A stretch of 64,000 bases of DNA from NCBI GenBank assembly GCA_949987705.1, contig OX465281.1:156874393-156938392 (forward strand), in the 5' to 3' direction. Shown piece after piece: positions 1 to 11,218 of the stretch. How positions within the stretch are numbered: position 1 is the first letter of the stretch; the number at the start of each line of letters is the position of its first letter. Source of the DNA: Thereva unica (lineage: Eukaryota > Arthropoda > Insecta > Diptera > Therevidae). Under the pieces are notes generated by a model. The model saw only the letters and a list, made by a program, of their open reading frames with translations. It was not told the DNA's origin and searched no databases. Both the position numbers and the translations under genes were made by a program.

Positions 1-79
1 TGTTTAAAACTGTCCCAATAAATAATTTCCGCGCCCACGAACTTCTAATTCACATTTTTAATGTTTTTTTGGTGGGATG
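1..79 (+). repeat. Copy of the foldback terminal arm
   Basis: This stretch matches the right arm of the inverted repeat at 12788-12867 almost base for base and stops at the same point, after GGTGGGAT. The left arm at 12320-12400 is the reverse complement of it. The sharp shared end marks it as a mobile-element terminus. It appears to sit in the leader of the BEL/Pao-like element that follows. The rest of this copy lies left of the window. Confidence 0.8.
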
Positions 80-304
80 GATATTTCTTTGCTATTTTGG
101 TCGATCGTTATTTTATAGAAAAAAAATAAAATTAATTAACATGCAAGTGTAACCAAAAGATATACAGTTGTAAACACTGACACTCCTAAAGCTTTTGTTT
201 TAGTTCACTGTAAAATTGCTTTATTCAACTGTTAATTCACCTTTTTTCTGTCTGTTGCAGGTTATGCTTGATGATTATGTTGTATAATCCGGCTCGAAGG
301 ACCA
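80..304 (-). mobile_element. Leader and tRNA-Tyr primer binding site of a BEL/Pao-like element
   Basis: Bases 288-304 read, on the minus strand, TGGTCCTTCGAGCCGGA, which is complementary to the 3' end of tRNA-Tyr including its CCA. This is where a retrotransposon primer site should be, one base inside the LTR at 306-633. The remaining bases to the left are AT-rich leader with no coding signal. The gag-pol genes would lie left of the window. The BEL/Pao assignment is an inference from LTR style and primer choice, not from protein. Confidence 0.6.
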
Positions 305-305
305 C

Positions 306-633
306 TGATAAAATGCTGGACTGTAGATCAATAATTCACAAAAACAGAAAATTTATTTGTTTACAATGGCTTTAATTCAATTCATTAAATAGTTGCACTT
401 TAACACAGAACTTTATTTTTGGGTACAATTGGTTTAATTCCTTTTGTTAACTAGTTGCACTTTATTATGTACACATTACATGTTAAAAATTCGTTTTACA
501 AAAAAAGACGTTGTTCTCCGTTGACAGCCAATATGCAAGTGCCTTTCGCTCGTTGAAGCTGTTATCCCTGTTATCACTGCCATGATAACGGTTGGTCCAG
601 TTGGTGTCAGGGTAGCCAGATTGAGTGCGAACA
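306..633 (-). mobile_element. 5' LTR of a minus-strand BEL/Pao-like retrotransposon
   Basis: On the minus strand this 328-bp block starts TGTTCGCACTC and ends TTTTATCA, the TG...CA ends of an LTR, and is followed after one base by a tRNA-Tyr primer site. On its other side it directly abuts the first base of the 1.9-kb tandem unit (GTGGGATGCGC), so the element was inserted in the array. The partner LTR is outside the window, so the target duplication cannot be seen. Confidence 0.62.
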
Positions 634-955
634 TGTGGGATGCGCACTTATGCTATACGTACTAGGTGCACCGCGTGTATGCTTTTAAGAAAATTAGCCA
701 ATAAAATTTATTTTTACTCGGTTACTTTTAGGTTTTAATGTAAATAGGAATTCATAAATATTGATATTTTCAAATAGTATTTGTATCAAGTCCATCAGTA
801 GATTCGTCACTATTCCTGCATCTGTCGTTGGCCTGAATTTTCTCAAGCGTACTATAGATCCGACAGACTTTCCAATATATCTATTGCATATTACTAGCCG
901 TTGGGCACAAAAGTTTTACTTCTAAAGTGTGGTCTTAAGCACACTCATATTTTTG

Positions 956-1597
956 TATATTTTATGGAAATTGATAATCATAGGTAAAACGAAGAGTAAT
1001 GTAATATTGCCATAGATGGTGTTCACTATTCTTTGTCATAGATGGGGTGCAATTAAAATACATATGTATATCAATTCTTTCAAATTCTTGGCGGGTAATT
1101 ATTGTATAATTCTTTCAGCAGAATCTCCATGAAAGATGCGTTAGTTTTCCAAGTTATTTGTTTGAATGTTTTCGCGATTCTTCACAATCTCCACTTAATA
1201 TATTGTCATCCAGTCTGAAGTGTTATTCAATAGAAAAAATACCAAGAAAAATCGTATTTAGTGGCTAGTCTCTAGGCACAACATCCCACTTTTGTTTTGT
1301 TATTCTGAAGAGATACATACAAATTTAGTTAATAAAAACTTAAAAATATGCTTTTAAACGAAGGGCTGCAAAAATTTTTAGATATAGGGCAAATCGTTTG
1401 TAAAATTTTTGTAAAATATTAAAAATTCTGAGAAGAATCACTTTCTTATATTGATGGACTATAAGGACGGTCTTAAATACATTGTTCGTGTAATTAAATT
1501 TATAAATTTTCATTCATTTCAGTAAGCGTTTATATGACCTGGTAAAAATTAGATATCTACTTTTCGTTTTAAACCTACCAAATGTTTCGTTTAAATC
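956..1597. repeat. Dispersed repeat, copy 1 (642 bp)
   Basis: It matches 62936-63573 with scattered differences from TATATTTTATG to GTTTAAATC. Both copies begin at the same base, which suggests a true element end, and diverge together at the other end. An internal stretch (about 1185-1285) also appears at the centre of the inverted duplication near 61530-61635. No coding potential is seen. Confidence 0.8.
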
Positions 1598-1602
1598 TCT
1601 AA

Positions 1603-2010
1603 TGCCCGGTTTCACAGTGTCGGTTTAAGCTTTCGCTTAGCTGAACCTGAACAGTTAGTTTAAGCTTTAGCTCAATTCGAAATCGTTTCACAGTTTGTTT
1701 TTGTGCTCAGTTCAGCTAAACTTAGTTCATTGAATTTTGTAGGCCACTGTGGTCGAGTCAGTTGTCATATTTTGTGAAATTTTTGCCGGAATAGAATCAA
1801 ACAACCAAAGCAATCACTTCTCACACAAAATTGACATTTCTCAACGATAAGCCTCACGGCTTAAAGTTAAGCGCTCAAATTTGGCAGCTTAAGCTAACGC
1901 GATATTTGAGCTCAGTTTAAGAGAAAAACCTCCACTGTGGAACACCAAAAACATTTAAGCGGAAGCTTAACTCAATTTCGAGGTTTAAGCTTTCACTGTG
2001 GAATCGGGCA
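1603..2010. mobile_element. MITE, PIF/Harbinger-like (TAA target duplication)
   Basis: This 408-bp element has imperfect terminal inverted repeats (TGCCCGGTTTCACAGTG at the left, CACTGTGGAATCGGGCA at the right) and is flanked by TAA on both sides (1600-1602, 2011-2013). A 3-bp TWA duplication is typical of PIF/Harbinger elements. The interior is made of many diverged inverted TTAAGC-rich pieces and does not code for protein, as expected of a non-autonomous element. Confidence 0.75.
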
Positions 2011-2257
2011 TAAATAGTATAAAACAAAGTCGCTGTTTTCGTCTGTCTGTCTGTTTCTCCGCTTACTTCTTCTTAACTACGCAACGGATTTTGATACGGT
2101 TTTCACTATCTTTTAGAGAATTTCTTCCGGAAGGTTTATTTGTATAATATATGCATACTACATATAATAGACAAAAGCCGAGAATTCCAAAGATTTGTAA
2201 TGATGTCGAAAAAAACATATTTTTGGGCGCTTACATAGCTAAAGCTGGCTAAACCTT

Positions 2258-2621
2258 CCCAGCAAACATTATGATTTGAGATCGAATCGAAAGCTAATCG
2301 TTAAAATGAACTACAATTGCGATCTCGAAGCCGTTTTCGAATTGAAATCGAAGTAAAAAAGAACGAAAAGGACCGCTAGGTCAAATCGCAAAAGCGATTC
2401 GAGTTTCTTTCGTTTTTTTCGCCAAAACGAAAAATTCTCGAAACCTTTTAAAGGCGAATTTTACTTTTAGTATTGTACGCGGTTCTCTTCTTTTAAAATT
2501 TCGATTTTTTTCGTAAAAACGAAATATTACCGTAATTTTATTTCAAAGTATTTCTTTCTCGCTCTCTTCCTGTTCGAGAATTTTTCGAAGCACTCTAAAC
2601 TTCGAGATGATGTTTGCTGGG
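2258..2621. mobile_element. MITE with CCCAGCAAACAT ends
   Basis: A 364-bp block is bounded by CCCAGCAAACATTATG and its near inverse, ATGATGTTTGCTGGG, with TT on both outer sides. The interior is rich in TTTCG/CGAAA motifs and has no open frame. The terminal inverted repeat is clear, but the 2-bp duplication is too short to fix the superfamily. Confidence 0.7.
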
Positions 2622-4293
2622 TTACGAGATCAAAATAATGTACTTTGGAAATGTATACCTTAAAAGGGTCTACAGAAAAGTCTGCGATAGTATATGCCTA
2701 TCCTAGGGATAACCAACAGTAACTATTTTTATCTTTTACATACAAAAAATAATGGGTTGTTTACGAAGCTATTTTACAATACAGTATTAATCTTTATCCA
2801 ATTAAATACGTTAGATACGTTGTGCATTTAATGTAGATCAAAATTGCCCTTTACAGCATATCATTTAAATGAATATCTTAGAAGATATCCCAGTTTTAAA
2901 ATTATTAATCGCTTGCAGCGAAACTGGCGGTCGGCTGGGATGCCCCTTTGCTGTCTACCCCGCTGGGCGGGCGGGGCCTGTAAATAGCGCATCGAGAGCC
3001 GCGCCTCGACCTCCCCCAAAAGCAACGAATCATTTCGGCCGATAACACGCATATAGGAGTTCTCTAATTATTTTTGAAGTAAAACTTCTTTAGGGACGTT
3101 TGCTTAAAAAAATATACATGAGAGTGAATCAATTTCATTCGTGTAACGCTCTCACACATAAAACATCGTCAGAACTTTCGTATAACGATGGGAAAAGGGG
3201 CGGACGGGGTACAAGAGACGATTACACTCGGGGCTGTGTGTGCAACAGTTAAAATACACTCTGCCTTACTGCATAGATTTTCTGGCATGTTAGCTACGTT
3301 GTCGCCCAGACTTTGCTTTATCTCATTATAGGAATACAAATTCACCATTCTGTAGAGGTGAATTATTTCAGATTTTTCTTGTGGTTTGGTCACTGGCTGG
3401 GCTTATGCCGCGGACACTTTGGAGTTGACTGACATGTTGGAAGCGGCATATACGAGAAGAATTTTCGGCGGTGGTTTGGGTGCTTAGAATACCAAAAGGG
3501 AGTGGTGAATTAAATGTGTGAGGTGCTGTTGTTTAAAATTGGCACCCACTTCCCCTTTGGTGAGATGTGCTGGACCTTTCCCCTTTTTAAATTACAATTT
3601 TTTTAACTTGCACAAATCGACGAATCGTTTATGTCAAAACATTACACTGTTGTGAAAATCGTTCCTGATATGTTTTTTGGGTCGCTGATTACGAAAATCA
3701 GGGTCCCACAGTCTTAAAATATGGATGTCACCTTTAAATATGCTTAAAAATTCCCCTTTTTAAGTGTTTTCGCGATAATTTTAATTATAATCAAAAACAA
3801 TCTAATAAAATACATTTTTTGCAACATTTATATTCAAAAGTGGTTGATTTATAACCAAGCAAATTTTATGATAAGGGATAATAGTAAAGGGCTGAAACTA
3901 TCCCTACATCGACTGAAAATATAAAGGTTTGTAAAAAATGTTTTTTCAACTTTATGCTTCGAATTCGGTTTAATCAGCCAAAATAAATTATTTCAACTAC
4001 GCCTAGAAAGAAGAATTTGAAAAAAGGTTGATTGCATATCTTTTTGCTCCCTTTGAAATTAATTGGCTCCCTAAAAGATTGTAAGGGACGAAGTAATCAG
4101 GTAATTGGCTAGGTGACCATAAAGGGTGCCAATATCATACTCAAGTATACTCAAGTTGGTAAAACCGTACATGGGTTTGGAATAGTCTATGCCGATGCGG
4201 ATGCAATTTATTAATGATCATGAATGTAGCGGGAGCGGAGCATCCATACAGCTGGTGACATATCCAAGCGTACATGCGTTCAATTCGTTGATA

Positions 4294-5339
4294 AACTAGT
4301 TGGGATGTGGGTTCGACCCTTTCGGTCCACACGATCAACTTCCCAGTATGATGGATGTTGAATATTATGATTGGATATTTTAATAATAAATGAACAATAG
4401 GCAATATAGAATATATGCATAATACTGAGAATTTGTCACAATTGTTAATCAATATTTTCGCTAAAATGTCAAACTTAATGTGCGCACTTACAAGATTAAA
4501 ATGACGAAAATGTATATAAAATTGATGTATTAATGTTTTTCGGCACCTCAATGAAGTCGATATAGTTTTTAGTTCGCGCGGTATCGTGCAGGTACAAAAA
4601 TCACTTAAGTCAGTTAAACCAAAAACCCGCTGGACCGAATATGATAAAAATATTTTCAGATTATATTGTCGCTAATACGCTTCGAACGGCACCTCAAGTA
4701 AGTCAACATCTTTTGTGGTTCGGGCCATATCGTGCAGGTACAAAAATCACTTACGCCGCCGCTTAAACAAAAAAAAAGGCTCGACCGAATTTTATGAAAA
4801 TCTTTTCAGATCATATTTTGGTTAATACTCTTCGAACGGCACGTCAACTAAGCCGATATCTTTTATAGTTCGCGCGATATCGTGCAGGTACAAAAATCAC
4901 TTAAGTCATTTAAACCAAAAAACCGCTGGACCGAATATTATAAAAATCTTTTCAGATAATATTGTCGCTAATACGCTTCGAACGGCACCTCAAGTAAGTC
5001 AATATCTTTCGTGGTTCGGGCGAAATCGTGCAGGTACAAAAATCACTTACGTCGCTCAAACAAAAAAACGGCTGGACCGATTTTCATGAAAATCTTTTCA
5101 GATCATATTTCGGTTAATACGCTTCGAACAACACCTCAACGAAGCCGATATCAGTTCTGGTACGCGCGATATCGTGCAGGAAAAAATGACCACATCCGTA
5201 CGCACATACACACACACACACATACTTCCTCCCAATTTTTTGCTTAAAATGCTCCTGGGACCTTGAAAGATGAAAATACGTTGAAATTTTCGATTTCGAT
5301 TTTCGGACCGATTACAATAACTTCCTATACTGGGAAGTT
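4294..5339 (-). mobile_element. Helentron-like non-autonomous element, copy 1
   Basis: Comparison with the uninterrupted sequence in unit 2 (36189-36200) gives the exact ends. On the minus strand the element starts AACTTCCCAGTAT and ends CTAGTT. It lies between T and T without a target duplication. A subterminal inverted copy, ATACTGGGAAGTT, sits about 45 bases from the 3' end, followed by a GGGTCGAACCC hairpin 9 bases before CTAG. These are the hallmarks of Helentrons and of their short relatives DINE-1 and mini-me. The interior has about four 148-bp tandem repeats (4543-5170) and a short CA run near 5206. No protein is encoded. Confidence 0.8.
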
Positions 5340-5913
5340 AATAATATAGAAGTGTGTGTATTCAAATGCGACCTGACGGAATGTTCCATGAATGGAATGC
5401 ATGCCACGCAAAGGTCGGACTACTATTAACTTTTTCTGTAATGCCTCATTCGAAATAGCACACACAAGTATGCACAACAAACACATGCACTTTGCATGCA
5501 CTCGTTACTTAGATTTTCGGGCTATGTGTGAAAGCCGGGACGGAAAAAAACCATGCAATTTTATGAACCTCTGAATGCAATGCATGTACGCTTGCATATG
5601 TCACCAGCTTACTTCCATGAGGCGAATGTTTAGATTTTCGTGCCTGTGGCGGTAGTATCCATGCCTGTGGCGGAAGCGTGCATACCCGTGGTGGGATGCG
5701 CACTTATATACTATCCGTACTAGGTGCACCGCGTGTATGCTTTTAAGAAAATTAGCCAATAAAAATTATTTTTACTCGGTCACTTTTAGGTTTTAATGTA
5801 AATAGGAATTCATAAATATTTTCAAATAGTATTTGTATCAAGTGCAAGTCCGTCAGTAGATTCGTCACTATTCTTCTTGCATCTGTCGTTGGCCTGAATT
5901 TTCTCAAGCGTAC

Positions 5914-6242
5914 TGTGGGATGTCTTTTGGCTTCGCCCGTATATTACATATGTACGTAACCAGAACGTGATAATAATAATTGCGGGACCCGGGACTTTCA
6001 AAAATAAATTCAATCACGGTTTCAGTTTCTTTGGGAGTCGGATGCGACGGCAACAACTCGGTGGCAGAGAGGAAAGTTAACTCTTCGATTGATTAGTGAT
6101 AACTGATAACAACTGATCTCATATCTCTTGCGTTGACCATTTCAGCCCGTGATAACCGTTTTGGTGTTATCACGGTGGGGGCGGATCCATGGTTTTTTTA
6201 TGCTTTCATGGATCTGAATTTTCCCGACTTGTTGCCGCCACA
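5914..6242 (-). mobile_element. 3' LTR of the CsRn1-type retrotransposon
   Basis: This 329-bp LTR reads TGTGGCGGCAAC...GACATCCCACA on the minus strand and matches the LTRs at 30938-31235 and 32079-32376. It has about 31 bases (around 6140-6170) that those lack. GTAC at 5910-5913 is the left half of the target duplication whose right half is at 31236-31239, next to the 5' LTR. Confidence 0.85.
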
Positions 6243-6984
6243 TCACTCCCCCTTTATTTAAAAAATGTATAATGCGGTAAATACAATCTTTCTTGTAATA
6301 TAGGTTTAATTCAATTTCTACCTTTACATTTTTTCTCTCTTTGCAAAGATACAATCTATGATTTAATATGCGAAAAAATAAATGCTGACAAAATCGCAAT
6401 AATATAAAACTAGTTACAATCTTCGTTTTCATTACCTTATCTCCCTAAAAAAATTTATAGATTCTATAGTATAAATACTGCATCTACTTTAGTTCTTGGC
6501 ATATTCAATGAATTTGGTATATAAATTATTTTATTTCTACCCATAATTCTAAGTGACAATGTTTTTGTTTTCTTTGTTTATTTTACACAATATTCTATTT
6601 AACGTTTTAGTTACTCTAGTCTTTAATGCCGGCAGCGTCGGAATGAGGCGGGCTCACAAATTTATACTTTTCTTGGAACCGCGACTTAAGGTTTCCTACT
6701 ACATACTACCAGACCTCGCTAGATTAAAACGCGCAATTTTGTGTGAACTCCAGGCAATAATCTTTTCTTATCTTAAAATTCCTACGTATTTAAAAAATTT
6801 ATTGTTTGAATGTACTTTCATGAATTGAGAGCATTAAAGGGTCTAACTGTTTTGCTTCCTGTATTTGTAAAAGAAATTTAGAGCTTTAATATTTAGACAA
6901 CTCAAAATTTAATGCTATCAGGTAATTTATTTTGTTTGTTCGTTTACATGAAATGCTTTTTCTGTTGGTGACTACGAGTGTATA
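6243..6984 (-). mobile_element. 3' internal end of the CsRn1-type element, with polypurine tract
   Basis: Read on the minus strand, AAAGGGGGAGTGA ends directly at the LTR start and is a standard polypurine tract for plus-strand priming. The 0.7 kb to its right is AT-rich and has no recognisable coding sequence. It is the 3' untranslated part of the element whose gag-pol lies at 25655-29106, separated by the insertion of errantivirus 1. Confidence 0.7.
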
Positions 6985-7379
6985 ACTTAAAGTTCTTTGT
7001 CGCGAAGCACTGTATGTGAGGAAATTAAAACACACCTTTACTTTGAATTAATTTAAGAACATTTATTTTTCTTGACTTTTTATTTTTAGGTTTTAAGAAT
7101 ATATTTTTCGTATCGTTGGAACTCCGGACAAAAGAAGACTGAATACTTTTATGATTTCTAAACTATCATTTGTTGCAGTCACTTGTTGTGTCAACGTGAC
7201 TGGGTATCATATTACAAGTGATAACAAAATAAAAATGCTGACGCTAGTTTGCGCTTAGTGCGAATTAAGATAATTATTTTATAAGAAAATAATTATCTTA
7301 TTTCGTTTGAGAAAATTAACTGACAGGAAGTCAGTTTCAAATTATGTTGCTTGTTTGGGTTACAGTACTTGCTGTAACT
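6985..7379 (-). mobile_element. 3' LTR of errantivirus 1
   Basis: This 395-bp repeat starts AGTTACAGCAAG and ends ACTTTAAGT on the minus strand. It matches 24338-24701 closely, with few substitutions (for example A/G at 7191/24533 and 7311/24662). Bases 7380-7396 form the polypurine tract (GACAAAGGAGGGGGG on the minus strand). Confidence 0.88.
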
Positions 7380-7590
7380 CCCCCCTCCTTTGTCTGAGGC
7401 TCCGACGAAGCATGTACAAGTTTCTTTTTGTGTTCTCTTTTACAAAAAATATAAAAAATTATTAATACAATGATTATGGAGAAAATGAATGAATGGAGAC
7501 TTATATTTATAACATTTCTGTTATAGCTTTGACTTACAATTTCTTCAATTTTATTTCTATCCTTACTAATATTATAAATGCGAAAGTAAC

Positions 7591-7592
<2 letters not shown>

Positions 7593-7641
<49 letters not shown>
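7593..7641 (+). repeat. (CTGT)n microsatellite near the Helitron 5' end
   Basis: About twelve CTGT repeats lie 33 bases inside the 5' end. Helitron 2 has a shorter version at the matching place (near 34757-34782). A tetranucleotide GTCY run fixed at one end of a mobile element resembles the mini-me class described in Diptera. Confidence 0.9.
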
Positions 7642-7643
<2 letters not shown>

Positions 7644-7859
7644 TACGCTTTCACGCCTAAACCACTAAACCGATTTTGATGAAATTTGCAACAGACATAG
7701 TTTAGACCTTGGAGACGGACATAGGCTACTTTTTATGGAGAACAAAAGGGTTGAAGGGGGTGAAATGGGGTTCAATAAGTTGCAAGGGGATTTTTTTCTA
7801 TTGTATAAAAAGTAACTGACTGACAGACAACGCACAACTTAAACCGCTAGAGCTAAAGG

Positions 7860-9610
7860 GCTGAAATTTTGACTGTGCATCCCTATAATGGCGTGGACAT
7901 CCACTAAAAAGCGATTTTTCGAAATTCATCCCCTAAGGGGGTGAAATGGGGTTTATCCAAACCGCTGGAGCTATAGGGCTGAAATTTGGACAGTGCATCC
8001 CTATAATGACGTTTACATCCACTAAAAAACGATTTTTTGAAATTCATCCCCTAAGGGGGTGAAATGGGGTTTATCCAAACCGTTGGAGCTATAGGGCTGA
8101 AATTTTGACAGTGCATACATCCACTAAAAAGCGATTTTTCGAAATTCATCCCCTAAGGGGGTGAAATGGGGTTTATCCAAACCGTTGGAGCTATAGGGCT
8201 GAAATTTTAGCAGTGCATCCCTATAATGGCGTGGACATCCACTAAGAAGCGATTTTTCGAAATTCATCCCCTAAGGGGGTGAAATGGGGTTTATCCAAAC
8301 CGTTGGAGCTATAGGGCTGAAATTTTGATAGTGCATCCCTATAATGGCGTGAACATCCACTAAGAAACGATTTTTCGAAATTCATCCCCTAAGGGGGTGA
8401 AATGGGGTTTATCCAAACCGTTGGAGCTATAGGGCTGAAATTTTGACAGTGCATCCCTATAATGGCGTGGACATCCACTAAGAAGCGATTTTTCGAAATT
8501 CATCCCCTAAGCGGGTTTACCCAAACCGCTGGAGCTATAGGGCTGAAAGTTTGACAGTGCATCCCTATAATGACGTTTACATCCACTAAAAAGCGATTTT
8601 TCGAAATTCATTCCCTAAGGGGGTGAAATGGGGTTTATCCAAACCGTTGGAGCTATAGGGCTGGAATTTTGACAGTGCATCTCTATAATGGCGTGGACAT
8701 CCACTATAAAGCAATTTTTCGAAATTCATCCCTTAAGGGGGTGAAATAGGCTTTATCCAAACCGCTGGAGCTATAGAATTGAAATTTTAACAGTGCATCC
8801 CTATAATGACGTGGACATCCACTAGATAGCGATTTTTCGATATTCATCCCCTAAGGGTGTGAAATGGGGTTTATACAAACCTCTAAAGCTATACGGCTGA
8901 AATTTTGACAGTGCATCCCTATAATGACGTTTACATCCACTAAAGAGTGATTTTTCGAAATTCATCCCCTAAGGGTGTGAAATGGGGTTTTTACAAACCG
9001 CTAAAGCTATAGGGCTGAAATTTGGACAGTGCATCTCTATAATGAAGTGGACATCCACTATAAAGCGATTTTTCGAAATTCATCCCCTAAGGGGGTGAAA
9101 TGGGGTTTATCCAAACCGCTGGAGCTATAGGGCTGAAATTTTGACAGTGCATCCCCTTAATGACGTGGACATCCACTAAGAAGCGATTTTTCGAAATTTA
9201 TCCCCTAATGGGGTGAAATGGGATTAACCCACACCGCTGAAGCTGGAGGGCTCTAATTTTGACCGTGCATCACTACAATGACGTGGGCATCCACTTAGGG
9301 ACGATTGAATCCCCTAAGGGGGTTAAATGGGGTTAAGCCAAACCGCTGGAGCTAAACGGCTGAAATTTTGACAGTGCATCGTGGACATTTACTAAGAAGC
9401 GATTTTTCGAAATTCATCCCCTAAAGGGGTAAAATTTGGTTTACCAAACTACTGGAACTACAGGGTTGAAATTTGGACAGTGCATCCCTATAATGACATG
9501 GACATCCACTAAGAGGCGAGTATTCGAAATTCATCCCCTAAGGGGATGAAATGGGGTTAACCCAAACCTCTGAAGCTGAAGGGCTGAAATTTTGACAGTG
9601 CATCCCTATA
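7860..9610 (+). repeat. 118-bp tandem repeats inside Helitron 1
   Basis: About fifteen units share the core CATCCCCTAAGGGGGTGAAATGG, spaced close to 118 bases, with an occasional short unit (about 102 bases near 8141). Each holds the small palindrome CCCCTAAGGGG. Helitron 2 has the same repeats in fewer copies (about 33540-34540), which accounts for most of the length difference between the two Helitrons. Confidence 0.9.
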
Positions 9611-11218
9611 ATCACGTAGAAATGAATGACTCGAAATTCACTTTATTTAATATTCATTTGTGATTGCTTCATAATTTCTTACATCCACGTAAATAGGCGA
9701 ACAAACTTAACGAACGTTCGTCAAACCCTAAAATGTCACTTTTCTTGATGACATATACATGCCAATCTACTTTAAAACTTGCAGATTTGTTGAGGAGAGG
9801 AGATATTCGCAGTAATTTGTTTACCATATTTATTAAAAAAATGCACTATAATAAACCCTTTTTAGGGATAATAACAGCTGACTTTTTTGTTGGTTTCTTT
9901 TTTTAAGGAAAACATTGCACATAATAAACAGTTTTTAAAGGCGTTGCAAGGCACGCGGGTTTTATGCTAGTTTTTTATATTTCTTACATGTATCTCTTCT
10001 AATTTTATTTTCGGGACTGTGTAATTTTCTTTTATTTCCGTCATGAAGTTGGGCATAATTATTTTATCATAAATTCTCAAATACTTGTTTTTATAAACAG
10101 ATTTTCCTATTTTTATTGTACAATTTTCGAATTTGATTAAATTATTTCCTTTTATGGTTACAATTTCAAAACTATTACAATTGTGAAATATTGTGGAGTT
10201 CTTTAAATTTTTAGTTATTAGGATGCCTTCACTTATTTCTTTAATTTCTTCATCATCACGTTCTTCAGTGTTACATTGAGCTATTTTGGACATTACTATA
10301 TTTGAAATACAATTATCGTCAATTTCAACCAAATTTCGTTTTAAATTGTCTTTAACTGGAAATTTAAAAGCTTTATTATCATTTATCAAAATTTCGTTAT
10401 CGCTTAAGTGGAGAGATTTGTTTTGTTTGTTGGGTATGGGTTCGACTAATATTCGGGAGTATTTAATGTTGCTGATTTGTGGGATAAAAACTACAATAAG
10501 GATTTGGTCCTGGTAGAATGAAACAACTACTTTGAGGTTTTTTATTGCCTCTAAATTTTCTATTAGCTCTAATTCTTTCGTTGTTAATATATTTTTGGTT
10601 AGAATACCTAATTTGCTGGAAAAAATAATTTGTTCGATTTCATCTAAGTGAGATAACAGTAAGTTAATATCGTAGTTTATTTGGTAGATTTGCTCCATGT
10701 ATTGTACTTTATATTCTAGGGTGGTAATTTTGTTTTCTATCTGATCGTTAAATTTGGTAAGGTATTTTTCGATTAAGGACTGTTGATTCCTGATGTGCGC
10801 CGTTACATTTTGAATTGATTCGTATAGCTGTTTGTTGATCGAAATCTGTTTATTATTTTCGTTTATTAGCTTTTGGTTATTTTCCTTGATGGAGTTGAGT
10901 GTTTCTTTTATTTCAATCTCGTCTGTGTTGTCCATATTTCCGGTAATGTATTTGATCCCTGTTCCGACAATATTTAGGAGTCCTCGTTTTTCCTTAGTGT
11001 GAGGTTTTAGATTAGCGATTTTGGTATTTAAAAGTTGAAGGCTGTGGTCAATTGTATTAAAGATGGGTCCTATAAATTTTTGCTTTGGTCTTATCATTTC
11101 AATATTGTTTTTTATTTCATTTTTTGCTGTTTCGTATTCCGTCATGTTAATTATATGTAGCGCTTTATCGTAGTTTTCGATGACTTTGATTTCCCCGAGC
11201 TTTATAGTTACGAAGCCA

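Larger units (their letters stand above)
956..3068. mobile_element. 2.1-kb insertion with 8-bp target duplication, class unknown
   Basis: The same 8 bases, TATTTTTG, stand at 948-955 and 3069-3076, and units 2 and 3 run straight through this point without the insertion (as far as unit 3 goes). The insert begins TATATTTTATGG and ends GTTCTCTAAT, with no terminal inverted repeat. Its first 642 bases recur at 62936-63573, and it carries two MITEs. A GC-rich patch at 2910-3040 stands out from the AT-rich surroundings. No coding sequence is recognised. A target-primed retroposon or a decayed hAT element are both possible. Confidence 0.65.
635..5690 (+). repeat. Tandem unit 1 (about 1.9 kb, split by insertions)
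   Basis: Unit 1 is made of 635-955, 3077-4293 and 5340-5690, about 1889 bp in total. Each block aligns in the same order with blocks of unit 2 (5691-5913, 32381-33144, 35626-36339, 53281-53478), and the first block also aligns with unit 3. The unit starts at GTGGGATGCGCAC and ends with a segment rich in GCCTGTGGCGG. It contains no recognisable gene. The copies differ by scattered substitutions and small indels. The block at 3069-4293 holds no gene; small open frames there are not conserved between copies. Confidence 0.85.
7560..9970 (+). mobile_element. Helitron 1, non-autonomous, inserted in env
   Basis: It starts TCCTTACTAATATT and ends TTTTATGCTAG, lies between A and T without a target duplication, and has a stem (GCGT, bulged T, GC / GC, ACGC) about 10 bases before CTAG. 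These are canonical Helitron features. The same ends define Helitron 2 at 33354-34810, where an unoccupied site is known. The interior is mostly 118-bp tandem repeats. It encodes no replicase, so it must have been moved by proteins from elsewhere. Confidence 0.88.

Noticed and set aside
5691..5925. Common origin of the unit start (TGTGGGATGCGC) and the LTR edge (TGTGGGATGTC)
   Set aside because: The match is only nine bases and the sequences diverge at once, so it is taken as coincidence.
6553..6828. 91-codon plus-strand open frame
   Set aside because: It lies in the AT-rich 3' untranslated part of the CsRn1-type element on the opposite strand and has no recognisable domain.
7860..9610. Regular repeats as a possible CRISPR array
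   Set aside because: Units of 118 bp are contiguous with no unique spacers, and the block lies inside a Helitron with defined ends.
10286..10516. Plus-strand open frame within env
   Set aside because: It is antisense to the errantivirus 1 env and has no independent support.
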